A DNA stretch of 64,000 nt, from NCBI RefSeq assembly GCF_011398355.1, contig NZ_AP021889.1, positions 2,046,001 through 2,110,000 on the forward strand, given 5' to 3'. The stretch comes from Thiosulfatimonas sediminis (lineage in GTDB: Bacteria > Pseudomonadota > Gammaproteobacteria > Thiomicrospirales > Thiomicrospiraceae). A program made the position numbers and the translations under genes. Positions 9,865 to 19,202 of this stretch are shown here, piece after piece. Position 1 is the first letter of the stretch. The number at the start of each line of letters is the position of its first letter. Under the pieces are notes generated by a model. The model was not told the DNA's origin. It did no database searches and saw only the letters and a list, made by a program, of their open reading frames with translations.

Positions 9865-10215
9865 CTATTGCAAACGGGGCTTAGGTGCATCGTCATCAGA
9901 TGGCGTCTCGTGCGGCGCTCGCACCGGCTCTGGCACAACCCAATATACCTTCGCTAAAATCACCGCCAACTGCGATGGCACTCCGAGCGGGTCAGTAATT
10001 TCATACACTGAACCCGCATTTTCAACCTTACCGTCAGCGAGAGCTAAATCCACCATCGCCATAATTTTTTCCGTGCCGTCACCTCGTAGCTCTCGGTTTT
10101 CAGGATTCCACCACAACAATAGACGCGGCTCATCACTGAGATGCGGTAAGGGAATCAATTCCAACTGAATCCACTGCAGTGGCGATTTGGTTGAATCACT
10201 CGATTTATCAGACAT
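9865..10215 (-). CDS. Hypothetical protein, 116 residues
   Basis: I do not recognise the family. The protein is acidic at the ends and has a compact central part: a PLQWIQLELIPLPHLSDEPRL-like start of strands, LLLWWNPENREL, a helix around TEKIMAMVDLALADGKV, and AVILAKVYWVVPEPV before a charged tail. There is no signal peptide, membrane segment or known catalytic motif. It lies between the suf terminator and murC, same strand, with about 175 bases to the murC start. The protein-like composition and isolation of the frame support a real gene; a plus-strand frame over the same bases (9806-10168) looks like its shadow. Confidence 0.6.
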   Translation of the reverse strand: MSDKSSDSTKSPLQWIQLELIPLPHLSDEPRLLLWWNPENRELRGDGTEKIMAMVDLALADGKVENAGSVYEITDPLGVPSQLAVILAKVYWVVPEPVRAPHETPSDDDAPKPRLQ

Positions 10216-10327
10216 AATCAGCTCGCCATCATCATTAAATTACCCGCTATCTTAACAGCCAAGCTAAATCCCTTTGGATGAAACCCTCTTAAAAGCGAGC
10301 AAAATCAATTTTTTGGAACCCATAAAA

Positions 10328-10360
10328 CAAAAAGCCCCGCAACCTATTGGCTCGGGGCTT
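10328..10360 (-). terminator. Terminator after sufS
   Basis: Perfect 8-bp stem AAGCCCCG/CGGGGCTT with a 13-base loop; on the minus strand it is followed by TTTTTGTTTT. It ends the suf operon 27 bases past the sufS stop. Confidence 0.9.
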
Positions 10361-10386
10361 AATGCGCTTTACAAGAAAAGACAGCC

Positions 10387-11607
10387 TTACAGCAACATCT
10401 CTTTAGCTTCTTCGATCGATGTGACCAAACGGTCAATATCGTCAAAACTGTTATAGACACCAAACGAGGCGCGCACCGTTGCAGGGACATTAAAATGCTG
10501 CATCACAGGCATGGCGCAATGATGACTCGCGCGGACAGCAATCCCATCTTGATCCATCAACGTCGCCATATCATGCGGATGGACGCCATCAATAATAAAC
10601 GACAGGACGCCACCTTTATGCTCCGCCTCACCAATAATCCGCAAACCCTCAATCTGCTTGAGTCGCTCAGTCGCATAAGCCAGCAATTCAGCTTCATAAG
10701 CCGCAACGTCCGACAAACCGATGTCATTTAAAAAACGCATCGCCTCTGCCAAACCAATCGCCCCTTCAATATGCGGTGTACCTGCTTCAAATTTATAAGG
10801 CAGGACATTGTATTCAGTCTTATCAAAGGTCACCGAATAAATCATATCGCCCCCCCCCTGGTAAGGCGGCATCGCCTCCAACAAAGCCTCTTTGGCATAG
10901 AGCACACCAATGCCAGTCGGGCCGTACATTTTATGGCCAGAAAGCGCATAAAAATCGCAGTCGATATCCTGCACATCCACCGTCATATGCGGTGTCGCTT
11001 GCGCGCCATCAACCAATATCTTCGCGCCAACCGAATGCGCAATTGCCGCCATCTCTTTGACCGGATTAATGCTGCCTAATGCATTCGACATTTGCGTGGT
11101 GGCAATCAACTTGGTTTTTTCCGACACCATGCCCTTTAAGGCATTCATACAGACTTCACCACGTTGATTGATGCGCAACACCGATAATCGAATACCAATC
11201 TGATCACGTAATAACTGCCAAGGCACAATGTTCGAGTGGTGCTCCATTTCGGTGATAATAATTTCATCGCCAGCCTGCAAATTGCTGCGCGCCCAAGATT
11301 GAGCCACTAAATTAATCGCCTCAGTCACACCGCGCACAAAGACAATTTCACGGGTAGATTTCGCATTTAAGAAAGTACGTGAAACTTCACGCGCCCCTTC
11401 ATACAGTTCCGTTGCGCGCTCACTCAGACCATAAACACCACGATGCACATTGGCATTTTGCCAACGGTAATAATCGTCAATCGCTTTAATGACGCGTTCC
11501 GGTTTTTGCGATGTGGCACCATTATCCAGATAAACCAACGAATGACCGTTTTCAGTCTGTTGCAGGATTGGGAACTGCGCGCGAATTTGTGCAAATTTTT
11601 GTTTCAT
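10387..11607 (-). CDS. sufS: SufS, group II cysteine desulfurase
   Basis: PLP enzyme that takes sulfur from cysteine for iron-sulfur cluster assembly by SufBCD. 406 residues as in E. coli SufS. Visible: MEHHSNIVPW, DGAQATPHMTVDVQDIDCDFYALSGHKMYGPTGIGVLY with the PLP lysine in SGHK near residue 226, and RASHHCAMPVM with the active-site cysteine near 364. It is the last gene of sufB-sufC-sufD-sufS, 24 bases after sufD, and is followed by a terminator. No sufE or sufU partner lies in the window, so the sulfur acceptor must be elsewhere. Confidence 0.96.
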   Translation of the reverse strand: MKQKFAQIRAQFPILQQTENGHSLVYLDNGATSQKPERVIKAIDDYYRWQNANVHRGVYGLSERATELYEGAREVSRTFLNAKSTREIVFVRGVTEAINLVAQSWARSNLQAGDEIIITEMEHHSNIVPWQLLRDQIGIRLSVLRINQRGEVCMNALKGMVSEKTKLIATTQMSNALGSINPVKEMAAIAHSVGAKILVDGAQATPHMTVDVQDIDCDFYALSGHKMYGPTGIGVLYAKEALLEAMPPYQGGGDMIYSVTFDKTEYNVLPYKFEAGTPHIEGAIGLAEAMRFLNDIGLSDVAAYEAELLAYATERLKQIEGLRIIGEAEHKGGVLSFIIDGVHPHDMATLMDQDGIAVRASHHCAMPVMQHFNVPATVRASFGVYNSFDDIDRLVTSIEEAKEMLL

Positions 11608-11631
11608 CTAGTTACTCTTTACCCTGTGAGC

Positions 11632-12960
11632 TTAAGCGGACTCAAGATGCGTTTTCGCTAAAGCGATTTCCAACTGCGCCGTCACCCATTGACGAATTTG
11701 TGGATTGCCAATTTCTTCCACCGGCTCTAACAAAAACGCCTTAGTAATCATCTGCATTGCCGCAGCTTTACTGATGCCGCGTGCTTGCAGATAAAAAATC
11801 TGATTATCATCAATTTGGCCGGTCGCAGAACCGTGCGAACAAAGCACATCATCGGCATAGATTTCAAGCTGTGGCTTCGCATCCATTTTCGCTTTATTCG
11901 AAAGAATCAGGTTTTTATTATCCATCTGCCCATCGGTTTTTTGCGCTTGCTGATCAACCCGAATCATGCCGTTAAAGACACCCACCGCACTATCGTCTAA
12001 AACAAACTTATGTAACTGGCGACTAAAACCGTGTTCATCGTTATGTTCGGTATACGTACGTGAATCAACGGTTTGCGACTTACGCGCAACACAAGCACTG
12101 TTTTGCGTATTTTCAATATGCTGACCATCCATGTACAGATGATTTTGTTGACGTGAAAGCATGCCACCAATCGATGCAAAGAACGTATCAAAGTGACTGT
12201 TGTCGGCCTGAGTAACAAACTGATTATTGAAGTAGAAACTGTCATCATGCTGCTGCTGCACAATAATTTGCTTAACGCGCGCCTGCTTCGCAATGTCGAT
12301 TTCCGTCACGATATTATTGCAAGCAGCACCATCGCCATAGACCGAAACATAATGCTCAACCAGCGTCACTTCGGCATTCTCGCCCACGCTAATAGCGTTG
12401 CGTATCGTACACAAACTGTCTGGCTTGCTCTGTAAATGCAAAATAAACAGCGGCAATTCTAAAGCCGTATTCGCGTTGACTTGCAACGCAAAACCGTCTC
12501 GCATCAACATGGTATTTAAGCTACCAAATGGCTCTGTCAAAACACGGGCTTGATTTGCGAATACACGTTCAAGCTCACTGTTCATACTCAGAGAGTCCGC
12601 AAAAGACTCTAAGCTGACGCCCTTGGGCAACTCGCTTAAATCGTCAGACAGCGACTCGCTAAAACGACCATCTACAAAGACCAGCTTAATTACTGGAAAA
12701 CTCGGCATATAAGCGGCAATTTTATCGGCGACGTTCTCAGAAGCGGCCACCGCACTAAAATGATGCTGGATAAACCCAGTCAACTTAGTGTACTGCCAAT
12801 CCTCGTCTTTGGCGGTTGGAAAAGCTTGTCCTGCAAACGCTTGCTGCGCCTGCTCACGTACTGCTTTTAAAACGCCGTTTTCAGTTTCGCTTACCCGACT
12901 CGCTTGTTGCAGATAAAAATCACGCGCTTGTTGCGCGACTGGAGAGAGTTTCTTCGCCAT
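11632..12960 (-). CDS. sufD: SufD, Fe-S cluster scaffold subunit
   Basis: Part of the SufBC2D scaffold that builds iron-sulfur clusters. 442 residues from the ATG at 12960, which follows a GAGAGGG ribosome site by nine bases; an in-frame TTG at 12978 lies upstream of that site and is rejected. The C-terminal half has the SufB/SufD beta-helix signature: SCVARKSQTVDSRTY-like segment, DDSAVGVFNGMIRV, NKNLILSNKAKMDAKPQLEIYADDV and CSHGSATGQIDDNQIFYLQARGI. It lies 18 bases after sufC and 24 before sufS. Confidence 0.94.
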   Translation of the reverse strand: MAKKLSPVAQQARDFYLQQASRVSETENGVLKAVREQAQQAFAGQAFPTAKDEDWQYTKLTGFIQHHFSAVAASENVADKIAAYMPSFPVIKLVFVDGRFSESLSDDLSELPKGVSLESFADSLSMNSELERVFANQARVLTEPFGSLNTMLMRDGFALQVNANTALELPLFILHLQSKPDSLCTIRNAISVGENAEVTLVEHYVSVYGDGAACNNIVTEIDIAKQARVKQIIVQQQHDDSFYFNNQFVTQADNSHFDTFFASIGGMLSRQQNHLYMDGQHIENTQNSACVARKSQTVDSRTYTEHNDEHGFSRQLHKFVLDDSAVGVFNGMIRVDQQAQKTDGQMDNKNLILSNKAKMDAKPQLEIYADDVLCSHGSATGQIDDNQIFYLQARGISKAAAMQMITKAFLLEPVEEIGNPQIRQWVTAQLEIALAKTHLESA

Positions 12961-12978
12961 TTGCTTATTCCCTCTCAA

Positions 12979-13743
12979 TTATGCGTCTTGGTGCTGCTTG
13001 ATGATCTCATCGTAACCGTTCTCTTCGAGTTCCAACGCCAATTCAAAGCCGCCAGACTTCACGATTCTGCCGTTATACAACACATGAACATGATCCGGTT
13101 TGATGTAGTCCAACAAGCGCTGGTAATGGGTCACGATAATAAATGAACGCTCAGCGGTTTTTAAGGTGTTCACCCCGTTAGCCACTAGACGTAAGGCATC
13201 GATATCCAAACCGGAATCGGTCTCATCCATAATGCACAGTTTCGGTTCAAGCAGCGCCATTTGGAAAATATCGTTACGTTTTTTCTCGCCGCCGGAAAAG
13301 CCAACATTCACCGAACGCTCAAGTAAATCAGCACGCATCTCTAATAAATCAATTTTTGCTTTGGCATATTCATCAAAGTCAAACATATCCAGTTCCGGCA
13401 AACCGCGCTCAGCGCGCATCGCGTTCACCGCTGTCTGCATAAACAATTTATTTGAAACCCCAGGTATTTCGACCGGATATTGAAACGCTAAAAACAAACC
13501 TTTGCGCGCACGTACTTCTGGATCCATATCCAGCAAGTCTTCGCCATCAAACTGCACTGAGCCTTCGGTGACAGCGTAGTCTTCACGGCCGGCTAACACG
13601 CTGGCCAAAGTACTTTTACCCGCACCGTTTGGTCCCATAATGGCGTGCACTTCACCAGGGTTAACCTGTAGATTCAACCCTTTCAAAATCTGCTTGTTGG
13701 TCTCTTCCACTTCGGCTTGTAAATTCTTAACATCTAATAACAT
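12979..13743 (-). CDS. sufC: SufC, ABC-type ATPase of the Suf Fe-S system
   Basis: Soluble ATPase whose dimer drives conformational change in SufB-SufD during cluster assembly. 254 residues. Walker A GPNGAGKST near 38-46, ABC signature VGFSGGEKKR near 147-156, Walker B LCIMDETDSGLDIDALR near 169-182, and the switch histidine in IIVTHYQRLL. The MDETDSGLD version of Walker B is characteristic of SufC as opposed to transport ATPases. It is second in the operon, 91 bases after sufB. Confidence 0.97.
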   Translation of the reverse strand: MLLDVKNLQAEVEETNKQILKGLNLQVNPGEVHAIMGPNGAGKSTLASVLAGREDYAVTEGSVQFDGEDLLDMDPEVRARKGLFLAFQYPVEIPGVSNKLFMQTAVNAMRAERGLPELDMFDFDEYAKAKIDLLEMRADLLERSVNVGFSGGEKKRNDIFQMALLEPKLCIMDETDSGLDIDALRLVANGVNTLKTAERSFIIVTHYQRLLDYIKPDHVHVLYNGRIVKSGGFELALELEENGYDEIIKQHQDA

Positions 13744-13834
13744 TTCTTAAAACCTTTGACTTTATTCACGGCCAATGCCTTAGGGCACTTGGCAGTCTGA
13801 AAATAGTATTGTTAATTTCAATTGTTGTGGCAGC

Positions 13835-15337
13835 TTAACCGACCGACCCTTCCAGACTGATCGCCAAGAGCTCTTCCGCCTCTTGCGCAAACTCCAGCGG
13901 CAATTCGGAAAACACCTCTTTACAGAAACCATTCACAATCATCGAAATCGCATCCTGTTCGGAGATACCGCGTTGCTTGCAATAAAACAACTGATCTTCG
14001 CCAATGCGCGAAGTTGTTGCTTCATGCTCAACCTGTGCGGTTGGGTTTTCCACTTCGATATACGGAAAAGTGTGCGCGCCACATTGGTCGCCAATCAACA
14101 TCGAATCGCACTGCGTGAAGTTACGTGCGCCCTGTGCGCTTGGCAAAATTTTCACCTGACCGCGATAGGTATTATCACTGCGCCCAGCAGACAAGCCTTT
14201 AGAGATAATGGTGCTGCGGGTATTTTTGCCAATATGAATCATCTTGGTGCCGGTATCCGCTTGCTGACGGCGGTTGGTTAAAGCGACCGAATAAAACTCG
14301 CCAATCGAATTATCACCTTTCAAAATGCAGCTTGGGTATTTCCAAGTAATTGCCGAACCGGTTTCAGCCTGGGTCCAAGAGAGCTTCGAATTTGCGCCTT
14401 CACAAATACCGCGCTTAGTAACAAAGTTCAAAATACCGCCTTCGCAGTCATCGTCACCCGGATACCAGTTCTGCACAGTGGAATATTTCACCTCTGCATC
14501 TTCATGCACAATAACTTCGACCACCGCAGCGTGTAACTGATAGGTGTCACGCACCGGTGCAGAACACCCCTCCAGATAAGAAACGTAAGCGCCTTTTTCC
14601 GCGACTAGGATGGTTCGCTCAAATTGCCCGGTTTTCGCTTCGTTGATACGGAAATACGTGGATAAATCAATCGGGCATCGCACCCCTTCAGGGATATACA
14701 CAAAGGTCCCGTCTGAGGCGACCGCCGAGTTCAACGCAGCGAAGAAGTTATCGTGATACGGCACCACCGTGCCGATGTATTTCTGAACTAACTCAGGATA
14801 ATCTTGCACCGCTTCCGAGAAAGAACAGAAAATGATACCGTATTTTTCCAACTCTTCGCGCTTCGTTGTCGAAACGGAAATCGAATCAAAAATCGCATCA
14901 ACAGCGACATTCGAGTCATCACCGGTAATCGGCACACCCAGCTCAGCAAATGCTTTGGCCACTTCTGGATCAATCTCTGGCTCGCCGCCGTCACTGGAAC
15001 AAGCGTCGCCACAAGCTCCGCATTCAGGGGCTGAATAGTAAGAATAATCTTGATAATCAATCGGCGTGTATTTTGATTTCGCCCAGTGAGGTTCTGGCAT
15101 GGTCAACCAATGGCGAAAAGCTTTTAAGCGAAAATCCAACATCCATTGCGGCTCGTTTTTCTTAGCCGAAATCGCGCGAACCACATCTTCGTTCAAACCA
15201 TTGGCAAAAGTCTCTACCTTCGTTTTGGTCTCAAACCCTTCACGATAAGTAAACTTCTTTTTCAGAATTTGGTTAATTTCTTCATATTCGGTCTCAACCT
15301 GTGGGGTTAAGTCGACCATTTGATCAGTCTGAGCCAT
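13835..15337 (-). CDS. sufB: SufB, Fe-S cluster scaffold subunit
   Basis: Core scaffold of the SufBC2D complex that receives sulfur from SufS and assembles the nascent cluster. 500 residues from the ATG at 15337 ([13 protein letters not shown]); the frame is open through a GTG at 15388, but that start lacks support. Visible: the Cys-rich [17 protein letters not shown] segment near 110, [33 protein letters not shown] with a conserved Cys, [10 protein letters not shown]-like region and [20 protein letters not shown]. First gene of the suf operon; the 160-base upstream gap holds its promoter. No iscR-like regulator is in the window. Confidence 0.96.
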   Translation of the reverse strand: MAQTDQMVDLTPQVETEYEEINQILKKKFTYREGFETKTKVETFANGLNEDVVRAISAKKNEPQWMLDFRLKAFRHWLTMPEPHWAKSKYTPIDYQDYSYYSAPECGACGDACSSDGGEPEIDPEVAKAFAELGVPITGDDSNVAVDAIFDSISVSTTKREELEKYGIIFCSFSEAVQDYPELVQKYIGTVVPYHDNFFAALNSAVASDGTFVYIPEGVRCPIDLSTYFRINEAKTGQFERTILVAEKGAYVSYLEGCSAPVRDTYQLHAAVVEVIVHEDAEVKYSTVQNWYPGDDDCEGGILNFVTKRGICEGANSKLSWTQAETGSAITWKYPSCILKGDNSIGEFYSVALTNRRQQADTGTKMIHIGKNTRSTIISKGLSAGRSDNTYRGQVKILPSAQGARNFTQCDSMLIGDQCGAHTFPYIEVENPTAQVEHEATTSRIGEDQLFYCKQRGISEQDAISMIVNGFCKEVFSELPLEFAQEAEELLAISLEGSVG

Positions 15338-15498
15338 ATCAATAACGCCTAATATTTTAATTTCGGAGCATTTTAGTAGGTTATTCACCTAAAGTCTATT
15401 TCACCAGCGGATTTGCCAGTATTAAAGGGTATCTCAACCCTGTTAATTAAGGGGTTATTTTTCATTAAAATTCAAAGGGTTATAAACTTTATCGACGA

Positions 15499-16218
15499 TT
15501 AAGAGAGACACGCGGGTAACATCGCCTCAAACCAACCCTTATCCAACTCAATCCCCTGAACCCACAAACGGTTTTGCCAAATATCGACTTCATCCGACTG
15601 AGCAGCAAAACAGTCCCAACGATAAGGCGAGCCTTCTAGCATCACCAAATTACTGTATTCCTGAGTGTGTAAAACCCCTTTGGCACGCAATAACTTTGCC
15701 CCTAAAGCGCTCTTTGCATTGTCCAACACCATCATTAGCTGCTCTAAATTGACTTTTGGCAACTCAAACTCCCATTCCTGCAATGGCGCACTCAACGTTA
15801 TTTGCGGAAAAGCTCGCCCCTGCGCTTGTGTTAAGAGTGCAGGAAGTCGCTCAGGAATAGCCTGTTGCACACTCATCAACAGTGGCTGTGCAGAACCGCG
15901 CAGGTGGTTTTTCCAATAAAGCTGTTGTTCAAGTGACGCTGCCTCAAGAAAATTCAGCAGCACCGCATCCGCCTGTGACAACAAAGTATTCAATACCGCT
16001 AACAACCACTGATCACGCGGTAACTGCGGCATGGAGCGCGCATCCAACACCAATAAATTAAAACCCGGCTCAGCAGCCGACGTGGCATGAATGGCAGAAA
16101 ATGGCACGTCTTGTAACGCATTTGGCAGGCTCGATTGCCAAGCCCGCTGCAAACGACTCACCCCACAGCCGGGCAAACCAAATAAGCGCAATGGCAAATG
16201 CGTCACGACATTACTCAT
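15499..16218 (-). CDS. Degenerate CobW/COG0523-like protein coupled to znuA
   Basis: 239 residues from the ATG at 16218, which overlaps the znuA stop by eight bases, a sign of translational coupling. The sequence reads like a CobW-family (G3E GTPase, zinc metallochaperone) protein that has lost its GTPase: FGLPGCGVSRLQ stands where GxxGxGKT is expected, and ADAVLLNFLEAASLEQQ stands where the NKxD guanine motif would be. The C-terminal part (LLRAKGVLHTQEYSNLVMLEG, then YRWDC) looks like the CobW C-terminal domain. The CxCC metal motif is absent. The znuA partnership suggests a zinc-handling role without GTP hydrolysis. The assignment is from pattern reading, so it is moderate. Confidence 0.5.
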   Translation of the reverse strand: MSNVVTHLPLRLFGLPGCGVSRLQRAWQSSLPNALQDVPFSAIHATSAAEPGFNLLVLDARSMPQLPRDQWLLAVLNTLLSQADAVLLNFLEAASLEQQLYWKNHLRGSAQPLLMSVQQAIPERLPALLTQAQGRAFPQITLSAPLQEWEFELPKVNLEQLMMVLDNAKSALGAKLLRAKGVLHTQEYSNLVMLEGSPYRWDCFAAQSDEVDIWQNRLWVQGIELDKGWFEAMLPACLS

Positions 16219-17242
16219 GCGCGGCACCTAAACACGCCACAAAAGCAGCGGTTAACTGCTCACTAAATTGGTCATACAACATGTATGCCTCTTGCGGTTC
16301 AGCCGACTGCTTTATGTAAAGCGTCCCCATTGGATCAAGTATACCGAGCTTGGCAGAAGTGCCCGCAGCGAGGCGTTGTAATGGCTTACTTGGAAATTGC
16401 GGCTCTTGAAAAATACACGCCACCTTACCGGCAATCATGCGCTCGCGCAGCTCAGCAATACGCTTTAAACTCGGCGGTACATCGGGATTTAAACGGACTG
16501 AACCCACACCATTTAAGCCATATTGATGCTCGAAATACTGAAACGCATCATGCAACACTAAAAACGCTTTATCCTGTACGGCTTGAAGACGCGCTCTGTT
16601 TTGCTCATCTTGCGCTTGCAATTGCGCCAACCACTGCTCTTGAGCTAACGCAATCTGCTGTGCTTTATGCGGTTTCAAAACCCTTAACACCTGCGCGGTT
16701 TGCATAATTAACTGGCGCGCATTGGACATTGACATCCAAAGGTGACCATCAAAACTCAATGGATTCGAGTGGTCATCATGCTCATGATCATGCCCTGCAT
16801 GTTTATCACCGAGTGACTTCTCCCAAATCCCACCAATTCGCATTGGCAGTTTTTCGACGGCGGTTAAGTCTGCTAGACGCAGCTGCTTGGCTTGGATGCG
16901 CGCGGCAAATTTAGTCACCCAAGCATCGACCGGTGTGCCGACGCTGAGCAGCAGATCGGTTTTTTGTAACACAGCCAACTGTGACGGCTTTAACTGAAAA
17001 CCATGAGGACTGACACCGGGCTTTAACAGTACCTCAATGTGATCTTCTTGATCTAACAGTGGCGCAATCATTCCCGCTAAAGGCGGAACCGTCACCGTAA
17101 TCTGTAATGCCTGCACCGGCGCAGCCAGTAAAAATCCAAACAAACTGCTTGCGAAAACAAAAAAATAGATTGGACTAAACACGGCACGCTGCAACCAAAC
17201 ACGCGCAATTTTAAGAAGAGGTTTCACAAATTTTTCTCTCAT
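16211..17242 (-). CDS. znuA: ZnuA, periplasmic zinc-binding protein
   Basis: Captures zinc in the periplasm for the ZnuBC transporter. 343 residues: a long N terminus and signal segment (about 20-46, ending APVQALQ), then TVPPLAGMIAPLL, a zinc histidine in SPHGFQLKPSQ, a His/Asp-rich loop at about 148-157 (HAGHDHEHDD) typical of zinc rather than manganese binders, a second histidine in SFDGHLWMS, a third in VLHDAFQYFEHQYG, and the Glu/Asp region IFQEPQFPS. It is divergent from znuC across 125 bases. I looked for a classical Zur box in that gap and did not see one. Confidence 0.93.
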   Translation of the reverse strand: MREKFVKPLLKIARVWLQRAVFSPIYFFVFASSLFGFLLAAPVQALQITVTVPPLAGMIAPLLDQEDHIEVLLKPGVSPHGFQLKPSQLAVLQKTDLLLSVGTPVDAWVTKFAARIQAKQLRLADLTAVEKLPMRIGGIWEKSLGDKHAGHDHEHDDHSNPLSFDGHLWMSMSNARQLIMQTAQVLRVLKPHKAQQIALAQEQWLAQLQAQDEQNRARLQAVQDKAFLVLHDAFQYFEHQYGLNGVGSVRLNPDVPPSLKRIAELRERMIAGKVACIFQEPQFPSKPLQRLAAGTSAKLGILDPMGTLYIKQSAEPQEAYMLYDQFSEQLTAAFVACLGAAHE

Positions 17243-17367
17243 TTAACGGGGGGATTAATCAATTCATCGCGCAAAAAAACGTAAAATATCGAACTTATTT
17301 ATTTCGCAAGACACCGAAGCAGCCATAAACTGTTTCTGTCTTTTTAGTTTAGCAAAGGTGTCAAGCC

Positions 17368-18291
17368 ATGCCGTCAGCCTCCGCCGACTCTATTACCCAA
17401 TCTGCCACAAACCTGCTGCTCGCGGCACATCACCTACGTCATCATTTTGCTGGGCAAACCGTACTAGAAGATATTTCGCTGGAACTGCATCAAGGTGAAG
17501 TCATTACCTTAATTGGTCCGAACGGTGCCGGCAAATCAACGCTGTTAAAAATCCTGCTTGGCTTACTTACGCCCAGCGAAGGCTCAGTTTGGCGTCGTCC
17601 CGAATTACGCATCGGCTTTATGCCGCAAAAAATTCAAATCGACCCGACCTTACCGATGACAGTCCGCCGCTTTCTGGATTTAGCTCGCAAACCATCTCAA
17701 AAAACAGGGATTGCAAACAAAACCATTTTGTCACGCGAGCAGATTCTACAAGATTTAAATATGAATCTCCTGTTAGATAAGCCGATTCAGAAAATTTCCG
17801 GCGGCGAGATGCAACGCGTACTCTTAGCGCGCGCGCTCTATACGCAACCGCACTTACTGGTATTGGATGAACCAGTGCAAGGCGTGGATATTCAAGGACA
17901 GTCAGAACTGTATCAGTATCTCAACCAAATTCGACTCCGCCATGGCTTTGGTATTCTAATGGTCAGCCACGATTTGCATATCGTGATGAAACACACCGAT
18001 CAAGTACTCTGCTTAAATAAGCATTTGTGCTGTTCTGGACCGCCTTTAGAGGTCAGCCAATCGCCGGATTTCATCACCCTGTTTGGCGCCCAAGAACCTG
18101 GGATTGCGGTATACGAACATCACCATAACCCGCAGCAATGCGAACACAGCCATGGTGAGAGCCACATTCATTTGCCGGCAGAACAGCGCTTTACCCACCG
18201 TGCCTCAAAGCCAAAAACATTTGGTACACACGCCCACGATGCCGACTGCAATTGCGACACAGACACAGACGCCCCCTTAAATAAATCTTAG
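17368..18291 (+). CDS. znuC: ZnuC, zinc ABC transporter ATPase with His-rich tail
   Basis: ATP-binding subunit of the high-affinity zinc importer. 307 residues. Walker A GPNGAGKST near 51-59, signature KISGGEMQR near 146-154, Walker B LLVLDEPVQGVD near 166-177, and the switch histidine VSHDLHIV. After about residue 245 comes a tail rich in His, Cys and Asp (EHHHNPQQCEHSHGESHIH, later THAHDADCNCDTD), which probably binds zinc. The ribosome site and start at 17368 follow the divergent promoter region shared with znuA; znuB follows after 12 bases. Confidence 0.94.
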   Translation: MPSASADSITQSATNLLLAAHHLRHHFAGQTVLEDISLELHQGEVITLIGPNGAGKSTLLKILLGLLTPSEGSVWRRPELRIGFMPQKIQIDPTLPMTVRRFLDLARKPSQKTGIANKTILSREQILQDLNMNLLLDKPIQKISGGEMQRVLLARALYTQPHLLVLDEPVQGVDIQGQSELYQYLNQIRLRHGFGILMVSHDLHIVMKHTDQVLCLNKHLCCSGPPLEVSQSPDFITLFGAQEPGIAVYEHHHNPQQCEHSHGESHIHLPAEQRFTHRASKPKTFGTHAHDADCNCDTDTDAPLNKS

Positions 18292-18303
18292 GCTCAACGC
18301 ATA

Positions 18304-19143
18304 ATGGATAACACAATTGATTTAATCAACCACTTTTTACTGAACGAGATAGGGCTTAACGCACTCGGTTTTTTAGGCATGGCACTATTGGGCGGTATCG
18401 GACTGGCACTGATTTCTGCGCCGCTTGGGGTCTTTGTGGTTTGGCAGAGACAATCCTATTTTGGCGCAACCTTGGCGCATTCCGCGCTGCTCGGCGTCAG
18501 TATCGCGCTACTCTTGCAAACCAATCTGAGCCTGACGATTATCGTGGTGTCATTACTGATTGCTTGGGGAATATACAGCTTAAGCCACACCAAGCAACTT
18601 TCCAGCGACACACTACTCGGCATTTTAGCGCACAGCTCTCTCGCACTAGGGCTGATTCTCATCAGCCTGCAAGACTCCGTTCAGATTGATTTAATGAGCT
18701 ATCTATTTGGAGATATTTTGAGCATCAATGCCTTTGATATATTGTTAATTGTAGCGATTGGTTTACTGATTGCCCTTTTTTATCAACGCCACTGGCGTGA
18801 TTTACTCAATATCACCCTTAATGCAGAACTGGCGCACGTAGAAGGCACTCAAGTCAAAAAAATTCAACTGCAATTTGTTCTGTTACTGGCCTTAATGATT
18901 GCCCTGTCGATGAAAATCGTTGGGGTATTGCTAATCACCTCACTGCTGATTATTCCAGCTGCCGCTGCGCGCCGTTTAGCGCAAACACCGGAACAGATGC
19001 TGGGCTGGAGTTTGATTCTCGGTATGATTGCGGTTCTGCTTGGAATAGGCGCCTCTTATCAATGGGATTTACCAACGGGCCCAGCCATTGTAATGGCAGC
19101 CACCCTGTTATTTTTAGCGCTGCTCAGCAAAAAACCGCGCTAA
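18304..19143 (+). CDS. znuB: ZnuB, zinc ABC transporter permease
   Basis: Inner-membrane channel of the zinc importer. 279 residues, strongly hydrophobic, with about eight membrane segments. Family features: GVFVVWQRQSYFGATLAHSALLGV near 40-65, DLMSYLFGDIL near 128-138, and the C-terminal LLITSLLIIPAAAARRLAQTPEQM segment with the coupling helix. It starts 12 bases after znuC and the pair forms an operon. A chemoreceptor with a zinc-binding domain ends convergently just downstream. Confidence 0.94.
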   Translation: MDNTIDLINHFLLNEIGLNALGFLGMALLGGIGLALISAPLGVFVVWQRQSYFGATLAHSALLGVSIALLLQTNLSLTIIVVSLLIAWGIYSLSHTKQLSSDTLLGILAHSSLALGLILISLQDSVQIDLMSYLFGDILSINAFDILLIVAIGLLIALFYQRHWRDLLNITLNAELAHVEGTQVKKIQLQFVLLLALMIALSMKIVGVLLITSLLIIPAAAARRLAQTPEQMLGWSLILGMIAVLLGIGASYQWDLPTGPAIVMAATLLFLALLSKKPR

Positions 19144-19146
19144 CAA

Positions 19147-19176
19147 AAAAGCCGAGCAAACAACTGTTTGCTCAGC
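19147..19176 (-). terminator. Terminator between znuB and the CZB chemoreceptor
   Basis: 11-bp stem GCYGAGCAAAC/GTTTGCTCRGC with one wobble pair; on the minus strand a T run (GGCTTTTTTG) follows, so it mainly terminates the chemoreceptor gene. It lies just past the znuB stop and may stop that transcript too. Confidence 0.8.
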
Positions 19177-19202
19177 TTACATCCAAAATAGTGAACGCAC
19201 TC

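Noticed and set aside
9806-10168. 120-codon plus-strand frame
   Set aside because: Shadow of the minus-strand gene at 9865-10215; composition looks non-coding.
17243-17367. Zur box between znuA and znuC
   Set aside because: No palindrome close to the known gammaproteobacterial Zur site was found.
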